DNA of 51,704 nt from Methanobacteriota archaeon (GTDB lineage: Archaea > Thermoplasmatota > Poseidoniia > Poseidoniales > Poseidoniaceae). The stretch is from assembly GCA_018662825.1 (NCBI GenBank), contig JABJFI010000070.1, positions 1 to 51,704 on the forward strand, given 5' to 3'. The notes beneath the pieces are model-generated. The model was not told the DNA's origin, searched no databases, and was given only the letters and a program-made list of their open reading frames with translations. This document shows positions 35,001-44,824 of the stretch, piece after piece (the first letter of the stretch is position 1; every line of letters begins with the position of its first letter). Both the position numbers and the translations under genes were made by a program.

Positions 35001-35672
35001 ATAATCACCTTTCATCATAATAAATTGTAATCCTTCATTGGTGAATGGATAAATCCATGCTTCAAGAAGTACTTCTCCTGAATTTGAGAAATTAAATTCG
35101 GCATCGTGTTCGACAACTATGTGGTCGCCTTCACCGTCGAACCTGATGGTAAAGTCTGCACCCTCTCCAACCTCGACAACACCATAGACAGGGAAATATT
35201 GAGGGTCATTCTCTAAGTCATTCCAAGTTGCTGGCAGGATATTCCCCATGTTAGTACCAGCAATGTGGACATAATCTTCCTCTCCACCTTGCGATGGTTG
35301 ACTGTCTCCCCAGTTATTGTAGTAGAAAGGAGTTCCATCTTGCCACTTGTAAAATCCATCTTCATCGTGATCTGATAAACCAGTCCATAGATGGCGTGAT
35401 TGATTTTCAAAGGAGGAAAATGTTTCGAACACCCATTGATTTTCAGTAGCATCATTAATGGTGGTGAGGAACCCATCCAAACCACGTGCAGCATTCGCAG
35501 CATCTTCCCAAGAACTTGCACTTAGAAGATAGTATGTATTATTATTTGAGGGATTAACAGCAGTATCAAGAATTTCAATACCTGTTGAATTTTCTGCTTC
35601 CACTGTTGAGAATAAAGGAGAAAATGTACTAAAAAGAAATAGTGATAGGACCATAACAGTCTGTGCTTTCAT
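32043..35672 (-). CDS. Large surface protein: C-type lectin-like, LamG-like, EF-hand and calcium repeats
   Basis: The 1209-residue protein begins with a signal peptide (to about residue 26). A C-type-lectin-like domain follows (about 45-165; LWTGLSDHDEDGFYKW, YNNWGDSQPSQGGEEDYV). A LamG/concanavalin-like domain (about 170-375; DHIVVEHDAEFNFS, LEAWIYPFTN) comes next. Then several beta-rich modules of about 120 residues resembling pre-peptidase C-terminal domains (about 385-890), EF-hand pairs (DTDSDKDGVVSEREFD, IDLNGDGELEFREI, MDSNGDEQLNYDEIE) and a DxDxDG stretch. One membrane helix (about 1069-1088) precedes a 120-residue cytoplasmic tail ending WSQQR. Likely calcium-dependent carbohydrate binding at the surface. 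The ATG at 35672 has AAGGA upstream. Confidence 0.88.
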   Translation of the reverse strand: MKAQTVMVLSLFLFSTFSPLFSTVEAENSTGIEILDTAVNPSNNNTYYLLSASSWEDAANAARGLDGFLTTINDATENQWVFETFSSFENQSRHLWTGLSDHDEDGFYKWQDGTPFYYNNWGDSQPSQGGEEDYVHIAGTNMGNILPATWNDLENDPQYFPVYGVVEVGEGADFTIRFDGEGDHIVVEHDAEFNFSNSGEVLLEAWIYPFTNEGLQFIMMKGDYGWGMYLNNGNLSYSSEYSISKHPVSNMSVPVDSWSHVAVSLTNGIGGEFFINGESAGLISAEDANIPIGDFGSNDCYTTGEECDEFYIGRMGAGCECNYFTGMIDNISIWEASQLPDAAFDLISEWTFPEGEGSITQDQSGRNGTIVGADWVMPDGTIVAQAVELINNQALTIDSAQAGDHLLFYGDIDEMTKDMYFSMFSWGDFEKEPVTVDVYMSHGYIPSSWEHEEHFHAEYSFLWEDWSWPNAGTWWIVIIPSEDIEDLTLTLTWVVADPPPALNEMTELLNGIPVTGQSIDVGRQASSEDRVLYYYVNVTEPLASLTVETYGGTGNINLGLSWGTVPDPFNMFDNIIVDPVWGEDEKASTDSKMVWSNMQGNEEAATLYDVEPGLYYATAYTYQRSLDFTIKSSFAYAPENIAPEDAIELSPGIAYGPLSGYDGLLQYFKIDVPTGTERLEVDLTEGYGEATLFLKYLEAPDAANFDHLSGSPGAGDMIGFNDPTPGMWYILVYTDEIFANVMITASFEDRYVWSYDGTPIELFNGEEISGIEAPQGEELFFYVNLENPGEYLSITTFGGEGQLSIEGEGEQVSFNWGDDWEEGGGPGGRQIPDIEFTTETINVESKGEGTSQTLYVQMPANGRFDITLVAVESFSDVTLVAKWEYSQLPPIQPDEPTDPVVDTTCQDIAKEILVNTDSDKDGVVSEREFDMSTEGEDISFSEIDLNGDGELEFREISQETCSCSNELWSTFEQLEQSNSVSLEIFSTQSFSNTYQFSSMDSNGDEQLNYDEIEIASLICETSFDAFDADKDGVPDDEDAFPDDPDETKDSDGDGVGDNADIAPGVANDMLYSAGGLLLVMLIGALVFFLRGGGGGNSSGDWNSSSPSTDFDERMLQREDKNLPSIEQLNTSLETSKQQNPFEEYGSKPVDSSPVFDEVSDLLQESELQAPPTELMGMIELNGQEVIEFPGGSGVKWTRTDATQPWSQQR

Positions 35673-35762
35673 AAATGTTCCTTATTTCATTAACTTATCA
35701 ATGAATTGGTATATCGATTATACATATATCGAACCACATTTAATCAATGCCACTGAAAAAAT

Positions 35763-38700
35763 TCATTTGAGGCGTTTTCCACCGATTCTCAAATCGGTAT
35801 GCAGGGGCATTTGATGTTCCCAAGCAAACTCCTTTACAATTCGCCATGCCTTTTCTGAACCTTCGTAATCCTTGATATCAATGATGTTGTTACGGGTGTT
35901 GGCCTTAAAGGCTGCAATAGGTTCAGCATTCTTGAACACAAGATAAGCAGAACCAAAGCCAAATCGTTCTTTCAAAATATCGGAGAAATATGGTGCGATT
36001 GGGTCGCTAGGAGGAAGGACAAAGTCACGTATTGGAGGGATTTCTCGTGCTTCTTCAAGCAGATTCTTTCGGCCCCAGCACACTTGGTCCAAATCTTCGA
36101 TAAGGAAACCTTTGACCAAAGTTTCATCCTCTTCAAATGAGGTGAGAACTGATTTTATTTCTTCAGGTTTGAACGGTGTTCCTGCCAATCGAAGAATTTG
36201 CTTGAGAGTTATTACAGGATATTCTTTTACCAAATTTCTCAAGTATTCACGTCGCAATTCGACTCTATCGACATCTTTGACAAGTTTTACTGTTCTAAAA
36301 CCGCCTCTAAAATCTTGAACTATATGACCGGTGCGAATCAAAGGTTGAATCAATTTTCTAAATTCAGATTGCGTCAATGCGTGTCTTTCTTTGAACAAAT
36401 TTGGGTCGGAATTGGAACTGAAAAACTCGATAATATCCCAAAGCTCATCCTCTGGAGGTTCCCCTCTAATGGCAAGTAAGTTCTGGAAATGTTCGTAAGT
36501 CGACCATACTTGATGGCCCCGAAGATTCACGCCTTGATGCAAACGGTTGGCACTCGCCATACTCTTCAAATCAACTCGATACAATTCACATCGGCCACGC
36601 AATGCAAAGTCATCACGGATTTCATCAACTTTCTTGACTGCTGCACTCTCGTGTTCTAGGCGAGTTTTTTGATGCAAATGATGTTGGTAGAAGAGCGCAC
36701 GTTCAGCAATTTCTCTGGGTTGAGGGTCAACGACACCCCCTCTAATCATTCTCTCCCCTGCCATTTTGAATCCAATTGATTCAAGTGCCAAACGGGTTTT
36801 TTCATCCAAATTTGCCACAGGTTCACTGTTAAAATTCGACATTACTGCGACATCGACTAATTGATCAGCATGGTTTTCAAGAAGCAATTCGAATGCAGAG
36901 CAGAATTCATCGAGATATGCTGTAGGTATATGCAAATCTTTGATGACCAAATAATCGTTAACCTTGAACATCAAAACCTTTCCAATTGGGTCTATTCCTT
37001 TGAATACAGGGAGATACCAACCACGGTCAAGAACACTACGAACTTCCCAAATAAATCTCGACACATAAGGGTCGGATTGAGTAAGTATACGCATCTTTCG
37101 GTCTTCTCTACGAGGGCGTTGAAGCAATTCAACTTCTTCTGGCATGCAGTAAAATGCTTCAGGGTCTGGAACTAAAGCCATTACCTTCGCAATACGCCCT
37201 TCCTTCTCAAGATTCATCAATGCGATTGTCAAATCTTCAAACGAACGTGAAACATAGAAACGGAGTGTGTTTCCTTTGACTGGGCCCATTCGGCGAATAA
37301 TGTCAACCAGGGCACTTTCGAAATCAAGGGCTTCATAAACACCATGAACTCGATGGAATAAAGACAAACGCCGTCTGCGTCCAGATACATCCTCAAATTG
37401 TTTGACAACTAGCATTTGGCGTTCCAAATTTGACATGGCATATTTGATGTCCCGTTGCAAAGCTCTGTGTTCATCACCCTTAGGGAAATCTGCCATTATC
37501 TCTTGGCGTGTTACATTTTCACCAATTGGTATACGTCGAAGTAATTCTTCTTCCATTGGACCAATCCATGGCTCTGGCTTCAAACCAAGCAACATTGGAA
37601 TTGTTTCTTTATTGGTATATCCCATCCGATTGTGTAATAGTCGGCCCATGATGATGTCAGAATCGAGTTGCATATCCTGCCAATCTTTGAAGCGGAAATC
37701 ATTGACTCGGTACAAGAGTTCTTGCTGCTTTTGGAATAATACGTGCGAATCGAAGGCAGCAAATCCATCGTCATATTTCTTGAAAGTCTTGTCTAGAACA
37801 AGATTTTGTACCCATCGATATTCAACAACATCTTCAGAGTCATCAATCAATCGATGTTCATCGATTTTCAGAATATATTCGGCGTCATCGGTTTGTTTAT
37901 AGAAACCAACTGAAAGGACATTACGAGTTTCAAGTTCCAGCAAAATACGGTCCACCATCTTTCGTGGGAATGGAAGACGATCACTGAGTACATCTCCTGT
38001 CTGAGGCCCTTCACTGCCAAGCATTTCGATAACCTTGACACGCAATGCTTCATGTGGATCACCCAACTCTTTTTCTTCCCACGCTGTTGGAACTCGGCCA
38101 TCGAAGGATGTAGCAACCTTGTATGAGAGGCCATCAATGTGAAGTTCACGCAAATCATTCACCTCACCGCCGCCATTCACAGAAAGGCACCCGAGTGTAC
38201 CATGTATTTCAGCCATGAAAGAACTGAACCATTTACCGTCTAATTCTTCAGCACCTGTGCCATCAAGTTTCGTTATTTTCCCTTGTTGGCAGAGGATTTC
38301 AACCCATTCTCGTAGCAAGTCCAATTCAATGCCCTTGAGTTTGTCATTATACAATGGATTCTGGAATGATGAATCAAGCCCACCTCCGTGAGACATGAGA
38401 GTAAACAATTGATTTGCATTTTCGGGAATAGGTGCTTTGTCGAGATAAAACTTAGAGAGTTGTTCGGCACTGAGTTCAGTTGCAAGACTTCGAGTTCCCA
38501 ATAAGCGCTGCAAGACTGCTGGGTCGATATCCTTGACCAAAAATGCGCGTGTCTTCATCGCCATTAAGTCTTCAAATGCTGACATAAATAACGACATTCC
38601 AAGTCGCGATGGTACTGTCACTTTGTTGTGAACGATACGTGCATCTCCCGTGACGCACAAATTCAAGAATTTTTGTAAACTCTTCATATCGATATCACCA

Positions 38701-41045
38701 AACATGATTTCATTTTTCGCCTCCCTCATCAGAAGGCTATCATCGATTGTACGATGCTTATTGAGCAAGGCATCTGCTCGCTGCTGGAATTGCTGTGGAC
38801 TGATTTCTTCAGAACCGATTCGCTTTGGAATAATCATCGAACGCCCAGAAACTTCACGGAAACGTTTTGCAAAAATTTGGGTGTTGACAATGTAGCGTTC
38901 AATAACTTCTATATGGTCATTATCTCTGAACGCTTGGTACATTTGCCCTGGGTCAACTTCTTCTGATGTCCGAATCAAAAGGCCATTTTCATCGAACGAT
39001 AATTCAATGACTGAAATGTTGTTCGATTCTGCAAGTCCTGCCATGAAATATCCGAGAGCTGTGTTGAATCCACGACCGCGACATGTTGTGATCATATAGG
39101 TCGGATGGCCACCAGAAATCACTTGTTCGACCAATATTCGATTCGGGTCAGGTACTTGGAATGAATCAATCGAATGTTCCTCCAAATGCCGTGCTATTGC
39201 ATTGGCAACATCAGAGGAAAGACCGTATGCATCACGTAACAAAATTCGTGGGTCTTGTTCACGACGTAATGCCACGATACAATGGCCGATAAGACTGAGA
39301 AGTGCATTCGAAAGTTCACGTGAACGTGAACGGGCTTCTCCAGACCATGACGGGACTGTTGGCCGATGTCCTGTCACCGAGGCTACATTGACACGAGTGC
39401 CCTGAATATTGGTCACTCTGTATGTAGAACCACCAAGCAGTATTACATCGCCGCCTCTCAAATTAGAAACAAAAGAACCTGAAAGTTGTCCAAGAATTGA
39501 ACCCTCTGCATTGAAGACTAAATAGGAATTATCAGGAGCAATCGTTCCGATATTTGTGTAGTAAATCATTCGAGAATATCCTCGCTTTCCGTAGAGATTC
39601 TCCTCCCAATCTACCCAAACACGACGCTCTTCTTCCAACATATCGAGAACTTCAATGAAATCATCATATTCAAAATTTCGATAGGACCAAGCATTTACGA
39701 TTACTTCGTAGGCTTCATCGATATCTATATCGTTGATAATTACAAGACCAATCATGAACTGAGCAACTACATCAAGGCAGTTTTCTGGGAAATCAAGTCT
39801 ATCCATATCACCTGTTTGAATGGCTGCTTGCAATGCTGCGAGTTCAATGAGGTCATCAACACTAGACGGTAAAAACCGAGCACGTGGGATTCCACCAACG
39901 TGGTGTCCTGCTCTACCAATTCGTTGCAATGCAGTAGCGATATCTCCAGGACTTCCAATCTGCAGTACCAAATCAACCGAACCGATATCGATTCCCATTT
40001 CTAGTGATGAGGAGGTGACAACTGCACGTAAATGCCCGTGCTTGAGTTGTTTTTCGACATCCAAACGGATTTTCTTATCCATTGAACCGTGATGGCCTGC
40101 GACCAAATCTCCAAGGTATGGGCGTAATTTCAGAACGATATTTTCAGTCATTTTACGGGTATTAGCAAAGACCAATGTTGTATTATGTGCAGCAATCAAA
40201 TCCGCAATAGCATCGACATTTTTCTCAAAAATCTTTAGAACGGAAAGATCGCTGAATTTTGGATCGGTGATGAGAATATCTAAATCAAGTTCCCGTGAAC
40301 CTGATATTTTTGCAATGCAAACTCTCGTATTATTGCCACGACTTTCTCTGTCGTCACTTGAAACCAAATATTCAGCTACAGTTTCAAGTGGCTCCATGGT
40401 TGCAGAAATACCAATTCTCTGAACTGGTTTAGTGAGTAAAGTATCCAAGTAGGATAGTGTCAAAGCGAGGTGTACACCACGCTTACTCGGTACTAGAGAG
40501 TGCAATTCATCGACAATCATGTATTCGACTTCACTCACTATTGGCTGAAATCTCGGCGATGTAATGGCAATGGCAAGACTTTCCGGTGTTGTAATCAAAA
40601 TATGTGGAGGCTTACGAAGCATTTTTTGACGTTCCGATTGAGGGGTATCTCCGGTTCTTAATCCAACACGAATCTCTTGTGCACGACTTGGTAAATATGA
40701 TTCAGAAATTTCAGTAAGTGGGCCAATTAAGTTTCTTTGAATATCATTTGCAAGTGCCTTGATTGGTGAAATATATACACAATAGACTTTTTTATCCAAT
40801 TTATTATCCAGTGCCCTACGAACCAGTTGGTCGATAATTGATAGAAATGCGGTCAAAGTCTTACCGGAGCCAGTCGGTGAACAAAGAAGAAGATGTTCTT
40901 GGTCGATGATTGCTGGAATAGCCAATTTTTGAGGTTCAGTGAAATCTGGAAATTTATCCTTGAACCAATTTCTAACGGGAGGGGATAATAACTCCAAGAG
41001 TTCCTCTGTTTCCAAAGGATTCTCTAAGTAGTGAATATCTGCCAT
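35763..41045 (-). CDS. lhr: Lhr-family superfamily 2 helicase with long C-terminal region
   Basis: The 1760-residue protein is a large helicase-related (Lhr) enzyme. Motifs: Q-motif region FTEPQKLAIPAI (35-46), Walker A SPTGSGKT (56-63), TTPESLA, DELH (179-182), ISATMEPLE, VFANTRK, the SSLEMGIDIG segment and QRIGRAGH. The Lhr core should end near residue 900; the rest (about 850 residues) contains a repeated winged-helix-like and AlkZ-like block (for example LHQGVNLRGHQVWSTYEHFQ) as in long bacterial Lhr. It probably acts in DNA repair on 3'-tailed DNA or DNA-RNA hybrids. The ATG at 41045 is chosen over an upstream frame. It is transcribed alone, 81 bases after the ferredoxin. Confidence 0.93.
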   Translation of the reverse strand: MADIHYLENPLETEELLELLSPPVRNWFKDKFPDFTEPQKLAIPAIIDQEHLLLCSPTGSGKTLTAFLSIIDQLVRRALDNKLDKKVYCVYISPIKALANDIQRNLIGPLTEISESYLPSRAQEIRVGLRTGDTPQSERQKMLRKPPHILITTPESLAIAITSPRFQPIVSEVEYMIVDELHSLVPSKRGVHLALTLSYLDTLLTKPVQRIGISATMEPLETVAEYLVSSDDRESRGNNTRVCIAKISGSRELDLDILITDPKFSDLSVLKIFEKNVDAIADLIAAHNTTLVFANTRKMTENIVLKLRPYLGDLVAGHHGSMDKKIRLDVEKQLKHGHLRAVVTSSSLEMGIDIGSVDLVLQIGSPGDIATALQRIGRAGHHVGGIPRARFLPSSVDDLIELAALQAAIQTGDMDRLDFPENCLDVVAQFMIGLVIINDIDIDEAYEVIVNAWSYRNFEYDDFIEVLDMLEEERRVWVDWEENLYGKRGYSRMIYYTNIGTIAPDNSYLVFNAEGSILGQLSGSFVSNLRGGDVILLGGSTYRVTNIQGTRVNVASVTGHRPTVPSWSGEARSRSRELSNALLSLIGHCIVALRREQDPRILLRDAYGLSSDVANAIARHLEEHSIDSFQVPDPNRILVEQVISGGHPTYMITTCRGRGFNTALGYFMAGLAESNNISVIELSFDENGLLIRTSEEVDPGQMYQAFRDNDHIEVIERYIVNTQIFAKRFREVSGRSMIIPKRIGSEEISPQQFQQRADALLNKHRTIDDSLLMREAKNEIMFGDIDMKSLQKFLNLCVTGDARIVHNKVTVPSRLGMSLFMSAFEDLMAMKTRAFLVKDIDPAVLQRLLGTRSLATELSAEQLSKFYLDKAPIPENANQLFTLMSHGGGLDSSFQNPLYNDKLKGIELDLLREWVEILCQQGKITKLDGTGAEELDGKWFSSFMAEIHGTLGCLSVNGGGEVNDLRELHIDGLSYKVATSFDGRVPTAWEEKELGDPHEALRVKVIEMLGSEGPQTGDVLSDRLPFPRKMVDRILLELETRNVLSVGFYKQTDDAEYILKIDEHRLIDDSEDVVEYRWVQNLVLDKTFKKYDDGFAAFDSHVLFQKQQELLYRVNDFRFKDWQDMQLDSDIIMGRLLHNRMGYTNKETIPMLLGLKPEPWIGPMEEELLRRIPIGENVTRQEIMADFPKGDEHRALQRDIKYAMSNLERQMLVVKQFEDVSGRRRRLSLFHRVHGVYEALDFESALVDIIRRMGPVKGNTLRFYVSRSFEDLTIALMNLEKEGRIAKVMALVPDPEAFYCMPEEVELLQRPRREDRKMRILTQSDPYVSRFIWEVRSVLDRGWYLPVFKGIDPIGKVLMFKVNDYLVIKDLHIPTAYLDEFCSAFELLLENHADQLVDVAVMSNFNSEPVANLDEKTRLALESIGFKMAGERMIRGGVVDPQPREIAERALFYQHHLHQKTRLEHESAAVKKVDEIRDDFALRGRCELYRVDLKSMASANRLHQGVNLRGHQVWSTYEHFQNLLAIRGEPPEDELWDIIEFFSSNSDPNLFKERHALTQSEFRKLIQPLIRTGHIVQDFRGGFRTVKLVKDVDRVELRREYLRNLVKEYPVITLKQILRLAGTPFKPEEIKSVLTSFEEDETLVKGFLIEDLDQVCWGRKNLLEEAREIPPIRDFVLPPSDPIAPYFSDILKERFGFGSAYLVFKNAEPIAAFKANTRNNIIDIKDYEGSEKAWRIVKEFAWEHQMPLHTDLRIGGKRLK

Positions 41046-41126
41046 TTTTTCTAACACTCCCGTGTTCCTCATTCGTATGCAAGGACTAAATCAAGTTATC
41101 TCTTATCCACAATATGTAAACAAGTC

Positions 41127-41429
41127 TTATGCCCAACCAATTCCACCTTTTTTCCAGCGATTAACAGGCTCGGTTTCGGGTGGTTCTGGCATCATTAAAA
41201 GAGTAGACTGCGAGGCATCAACAGGAATTTTAACCTCAAATAGAGCACCTGTGGGACAAGAACCAATACATGAAAGGCAACCAACACATTGTGATGCTAC
41301 TACAACAATTGGCCTTTTTTTGTGCGTGCGCAACTTGGGATTACTGGCAAGAGGTAATAGTGCTTCGAATGGGCAATGTGGGATGCATAAATCACAACCG
41401 GTACAATCCGATTCTGTTATGGCTACCAT
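41127..41429 (-). CDS. Two-cluster [4Fe-4S] ferredoxin
   Basis: About 100 residues with two complete iron-sulfur motifs, CTGCDLCIPHCP (9-20) and CVGCLSCIGSCP (about 48-59). A linker of 28 residues between them includes THKKRPIVVV. It is probably a soluble low-potential electron carrier, for example for oxidoreductases using CoA or pyruvate, but no partner gene adjoins it. The tail (PVNRWKKGGIGWA) is basic. I chose the ATG at 41429, spaced six bases from GGGG; an ATG at 41441 adds four residues. Confidence 0.85.
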   Translation of the reverse strand: MVAITESDCTGCDLCIPHCPFEALLPLASNPKLRTHKKRPIVVVASQCVGCLSCIGSCPTGALFEVKIPVDASQSTLLMMPEPPETEPVNRWKKGGIGWA

Positions 41430-41548
41430 TGATTGCCCCATGAAATGTCTTGGTGGCTGTTACTCTTAACGCTACGCTTGGCCTATTTTCGGCTTGAAGC
41501 ATGGTGAGGTTGAAAGGCCAGTTCTTCTACCGGTGTTTAGGTGTGACT

Positions 41549-43219
41549 ATGACAGAACCTGATGCGAGCCGTTTGGAACGTTTGTCAGGGATGCTCAAAC
41601 GAAGAGGAATTTTACTCCCGGCCTTCGAAATTTATGGTGGCGCAAAAGGTTTGTACGACTTTGGACCAGTAGGGGGGCGGCTTCGTAACAAAGTGAACCA
41701 AGCATGGCTGAACCATTGGCTTTCAATGGGCAACATAGTTGAGATTTCATGCCCTACAGTCACTCCATACTCTGTACTCGAGGCATCCGGACATGTCGGA
41801 GAATTTTCGGACTTCATGACGGTATGTGCTTCATGTGAAGAAGCAAGTCGGGCAGATACACTACTTGAATCGTATCATTCAAACCCTGATTCGCTCACAA
41901 AATCTGAATTACAAAATCTACTAAAAAAATCTCAGCCTAATTGCCCAGTGTGTCAAGCAGTTGAATGGAGTGAAATCACAGCACAGAACTTGATGTTTAA
42001 CACAACCATTGGCGCTGGAACCTCAGGCCGCCCGGGTTTTCTTCGACCTGAAACTGCACAGGGCATGTTCACATCATTCCCCGCATTGTATCGGCACAAT
42101 CGTGAACGTCTGCCATTTGGAGCAATTCAAGTTGGAAAGGGTTATCGAAACGAAATTTCTCCGCGCCAAGGAATGATACGCTTACGTGAATTCAATATGG
42201 CCGAATTAGAATATTTCATCAACCCACATGAAGAGCCACAACATGACTTCTCACCCTGGAGTGAGCAACTGATATCCCTACTTGCTGATGGGCAAGGTGA
42301 GATAAAAATGAGTTTCAAGGATGCAGTAGAAAAGAATGTCATCCGCCATGCTACTGTCGGATATTTTATGGCGAAAACCTTTGATTTCTTGACAAAAATT
42401 GGTATTGACTCTGAACGTCTTCGTTTCCGCCAACACGAAGCCGATGAAATGGCTCATTACGCATCGGATTGCTGGGATGCCGAGATTCACGGTTCCTTTG
42501 GATGGGTTGAATGCGTAGGTATTGCCCACCGAGGATGCTATGACCTTGAATCTCATGAAAAGGCAACTGGAAAATCACTTCGTGCTCGACGTGAATTTTC
42601 CGAGCCACAAATAATTGAAACCGATGGATGGACCATCGATGGAGCCAAAGCTGGACCTGTGTTTAGAGCATTAGCCGGTGCAGTAAAATTAGCGGTCGAA
42701 AATCTTCCGGCTGATACATCATTCCCTCACAATTTAACGCTCCCCGATGGTGAAATTGTCACAATAGAATCTGAGCATGTCAAGCGAGACCAGCGTACTG
42801 AAACGATTACTGGAGAATGGTATATCCCTCATGTAGTTGAACCTGCATTTGGAATTGATCGAATCATTTGGCACATCCTTGACCATGCGTATGATGAAAC
42901 TGGAAAAGATGATGAGGAATATACGGTTATGCGTTTGAGTGAGCATGTTGCTCCAGTAGATTACTGTGTATTCCCATTGTTTGAAAAGGATGGGATGGGG
43001 GAAATTGCCAAGTTAATTCATGCGACACTATGCTCAAAACAGAATATCGTTTCAATGTATGATAGTAGCGGTTCAATTGGACGACGCTATGCTCGTGCTG
43101 ATGAAATTGGCGTCCCTAAGTGTATCACAGTTGACCATCAATCACTTGAAGACCAAACCGTGACAATTCGTGACCGAGATTCTGGAGAACAACACCGAGT
43201 TCATATCGAATCGTTGTAA
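41549..43219 (+). CDS. glyS: Glycyl-tRNA synthetase (archaeal/eukaryal type)
   Basis: The 556-residue class II synthetase charges tRNA-Gly. N-terminal RRGILLPAFEIYGGAKGLYDFGP, motif 1 region, motif 2 (YRNEISPRQGMIRLREF) and motif 3 (VVEPAFGIDRIIWHIL) are visible. A CxxC-type zinc insertion occurs (CASC about 92-95, then CPVC about 131-134). A C-terminal anticodon-binding domain ends the protein (VAPVDYCVFPLF onward). The start at 41549 follows AGGTGTG; an upstream frame of 16 codons is discounted. It precedes rfcL by 71 bases on the same strand. Confidence 0.96.
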   Translation: MTEPDASRLERLSGMLKRRGILLPAFEIYGGAKGLYDFGPVGGRLRNKVNQAWLNHWLSMGNIVEISCPTVTPYSVLEASGHVGEFSDFMTVCASCEEASRADTLLESYHSNPDSLTKSELQNLLKKSQPNCPVCQAVEWSEITAQNLMFNTTIGAGTSGRPGFLRPETAQGMFTSFPALYRHNRERLPFGAIQVGKGYRNEISPRQGMIRLREFNMAELEYFINPHEEPQHDFSPWSEQLISLLADGQGEIKMSFKDAVEKNVIRHATVGYFMAKTFDFLTKIGIDSERLRFRQHEADEMAHYASDCWDAEIHGSFGWVECVGIAHRGCYDLESHEKATGKSLRARREFSEPQIIETDGWTIDGAKAGPVFRALAGAVKLAVENLPADTSFPHNLTLPDGEIVTIESEHVKRDQRTETITGEWYIPHVVEPAFGIDRIIWHILDHAYDETGKDDEEYTVMRLSEHVAPVDYCVFPLFEKDGMGEIAKLIHATLCSKQNIVSMYDSSGSIGRRYARADEIGVPKCITVDHQSLEDQTVTIRDRDSGEQHRVHIESL

Positions 43220-43290
43220 AGTGGCTGATTCTTGAAGAAATGATTGATTCATCGGTGAAGGTTGAAAAACCCTCGGTAAAATGTTGACTC

Positions 43291-44823
43291 ATGGCTGGTG
43301 TGACCGATTGGACAGAACGCCACCGCCCCTCATCCGAGCGCCAACTTGAGGGAAATGAAGTCCAAAGACGGAAGATTCGTGCTTGGCTTGATGAATGGAA
43401 AAATGGAACTCCTCGGAAAAAAGCACTACTATTGGTTGGCCCACCAGGTGTTGGAAAAACTTCAGTGGCTCGAGCCATTGCACAAGACATGGGTTGGAAT
43501 GTCATCGAACTCAATGCCTCTGATGCTCGGAATGCAGCAGCTATTCGTAAAGTTGCGACTCACGGTTCAACTCATCGTTCATTGTTTCATAATCCAGAGG
43601 CGAAGAATCAGCGAACATTAGTTCTGCTCGATGAAGTAGACCATCTTTCTGGTGGTTTAAGGGCAATTAGCCAAGAACGTATCGAGAATGCGATACAGGG
43701 TGAAGACAAAAAAGGAAGAGATTTTTCATTGAAAGGTGATTCGGGAGGAAAAGCAGAGTTGCTTAATCTCCTTTCTGAAACCCGTCAACCGGTTATTTTA
43801 GCATGCAATGATATCATGGGACTTTGGGGTAGAGGTTCTGCGTGGAGTTCAACACGCGACCGATTCACAAAGCACCTTCAAACAATTACCTTTGATCGAG
43901 CGAGCGATGAGGCACTTAGACGGATTGCACGGCGTGTTTTGCGAGAAGAACAGTTAGATTTTGAGGATGCTGCGGTAGAAGCACTGGTCGAGAACAACCC
44001 TGGAGATTTACGAGCATTGGTTCGTGATTTACAAGTTCTCGCTTCTACTGCTACCGGAATACTTACCAAAGAAATGGTTGAAAATCAGGCTCACGCAGGA
44101 CATAGAGATACATCAGAAGGGGTTTTTCCTGGACTTGACAAACTATATCGCATAACGGATGCTGAAGAAGCAATTAAAATCGGACGTTCTATAGAAAAGA
44201 CACCACCGGATATGATAAACTGGGTTCACTGGAATAATGCCTCATTATTTCCAAAAGTTGATTCGGTTGTTCGTGGAAATCAAAGCCTTTCCATGGCATC
44301 AAAAATGTATATGGGTCAATTTAGGAGCACTGCACATCGCTCATGGTATTGGAGCGGCCAATTAGCGAGTCTTTCTGCTTCAGTCACCAACACAATTCCT
44401 TTTACAGGGAAAATTTATCCCTCTTATCCAAATTTCCTAAGACGCCAATTATCCCGTACTCGGCCTTCGATTATCAAACGTATGGGGGAGTATTCGGGAA
44501 TGAGTAAATCAGCACTCCGAGAAGAAATTATTCCCCTACTTTCTGCAATGCTCAAAGATTCGCCACAACTTGGTGATTCTGAAAATTTCGCTATTTCTCT
44601 TCAATTTGGATTCACAGGTGAAGAACATGCATCACTAGCAGGATTGCCACTTTCACGAAGAACAACAAAGTCACTCATAACTCGATATGAAGAGGAATAC
44701 GAAAAGCAACTGAGTGTGCAGACATTTGAACCAATACAGATTCAAAAAGATGAGCCAGAACCTATCAAAGAGGAAAAGGATGACGATACTAGTTCACCAA
44801 GTGGACAGATGAAATTGTTTTGA
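43291..44823 (+). CDS. rfcL: Replication factor C large subunit
   Basis: The 510-residue AAA+ protein forms the clamp loader that places PCNA on DNA. Visible are DWTERHRPSS, Walker A GPPGVGKT (50-57), the NASDARN motif, Walker B LVLLDEVDHL, a sensor region (ILACND) and the arginine-rich helical collar domain. An acidic-lysine linker leads to a terminal PCNA-binding motif, QMKLF, at the very C-terminus. The small subunit gene is elsewhere. It ends one base before the convergent trkH stop. Confidence 0.95.
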   Translation: MAGVTDWTERHRPSSERQLEGNEVQRRKIRAWLDEWKNGTPRKKALLLVGPPGVGKTSVARAIAQDMGWNVIELNASDARNAAAIRKVATHGSTHRSLFHNPEAKNQRTLVLLDEVDHLSGGLRAISQERIENAIQGEDKKGRDFSLKGDSGGKAELLNLLSETRQPVILACNDIMGLWGRGSAWSSTRDRFTKHLQTITFDRASDEALRRIARRVLREEQLDFEDAAVEALVENNPGDLRALVRDLQVLASTATGILTKEMVENQAHAGHRDTSEGVFPGLDKLYRITDAEEAIKIGRSIEKTPPDMINWVHWNNASLFPKVDSVVRGNQSLSMASKMYMGQFRSTAHRSWYWSGQLASLSASVTNTIPFTGKIYPSYPNFLRRQLSRTRPSIIKRMGEYSGMSKSALREEIIPLLSAMLKDSPQLGDSENFAISLQFGFTGEEHASLAGLPLSRRTTKSLITRYEEEYEKQLSVQTFEPIQIQKDEPEPIKEEKDDDTSSPSGQMKLF

Positions 44824-44824
44824 A

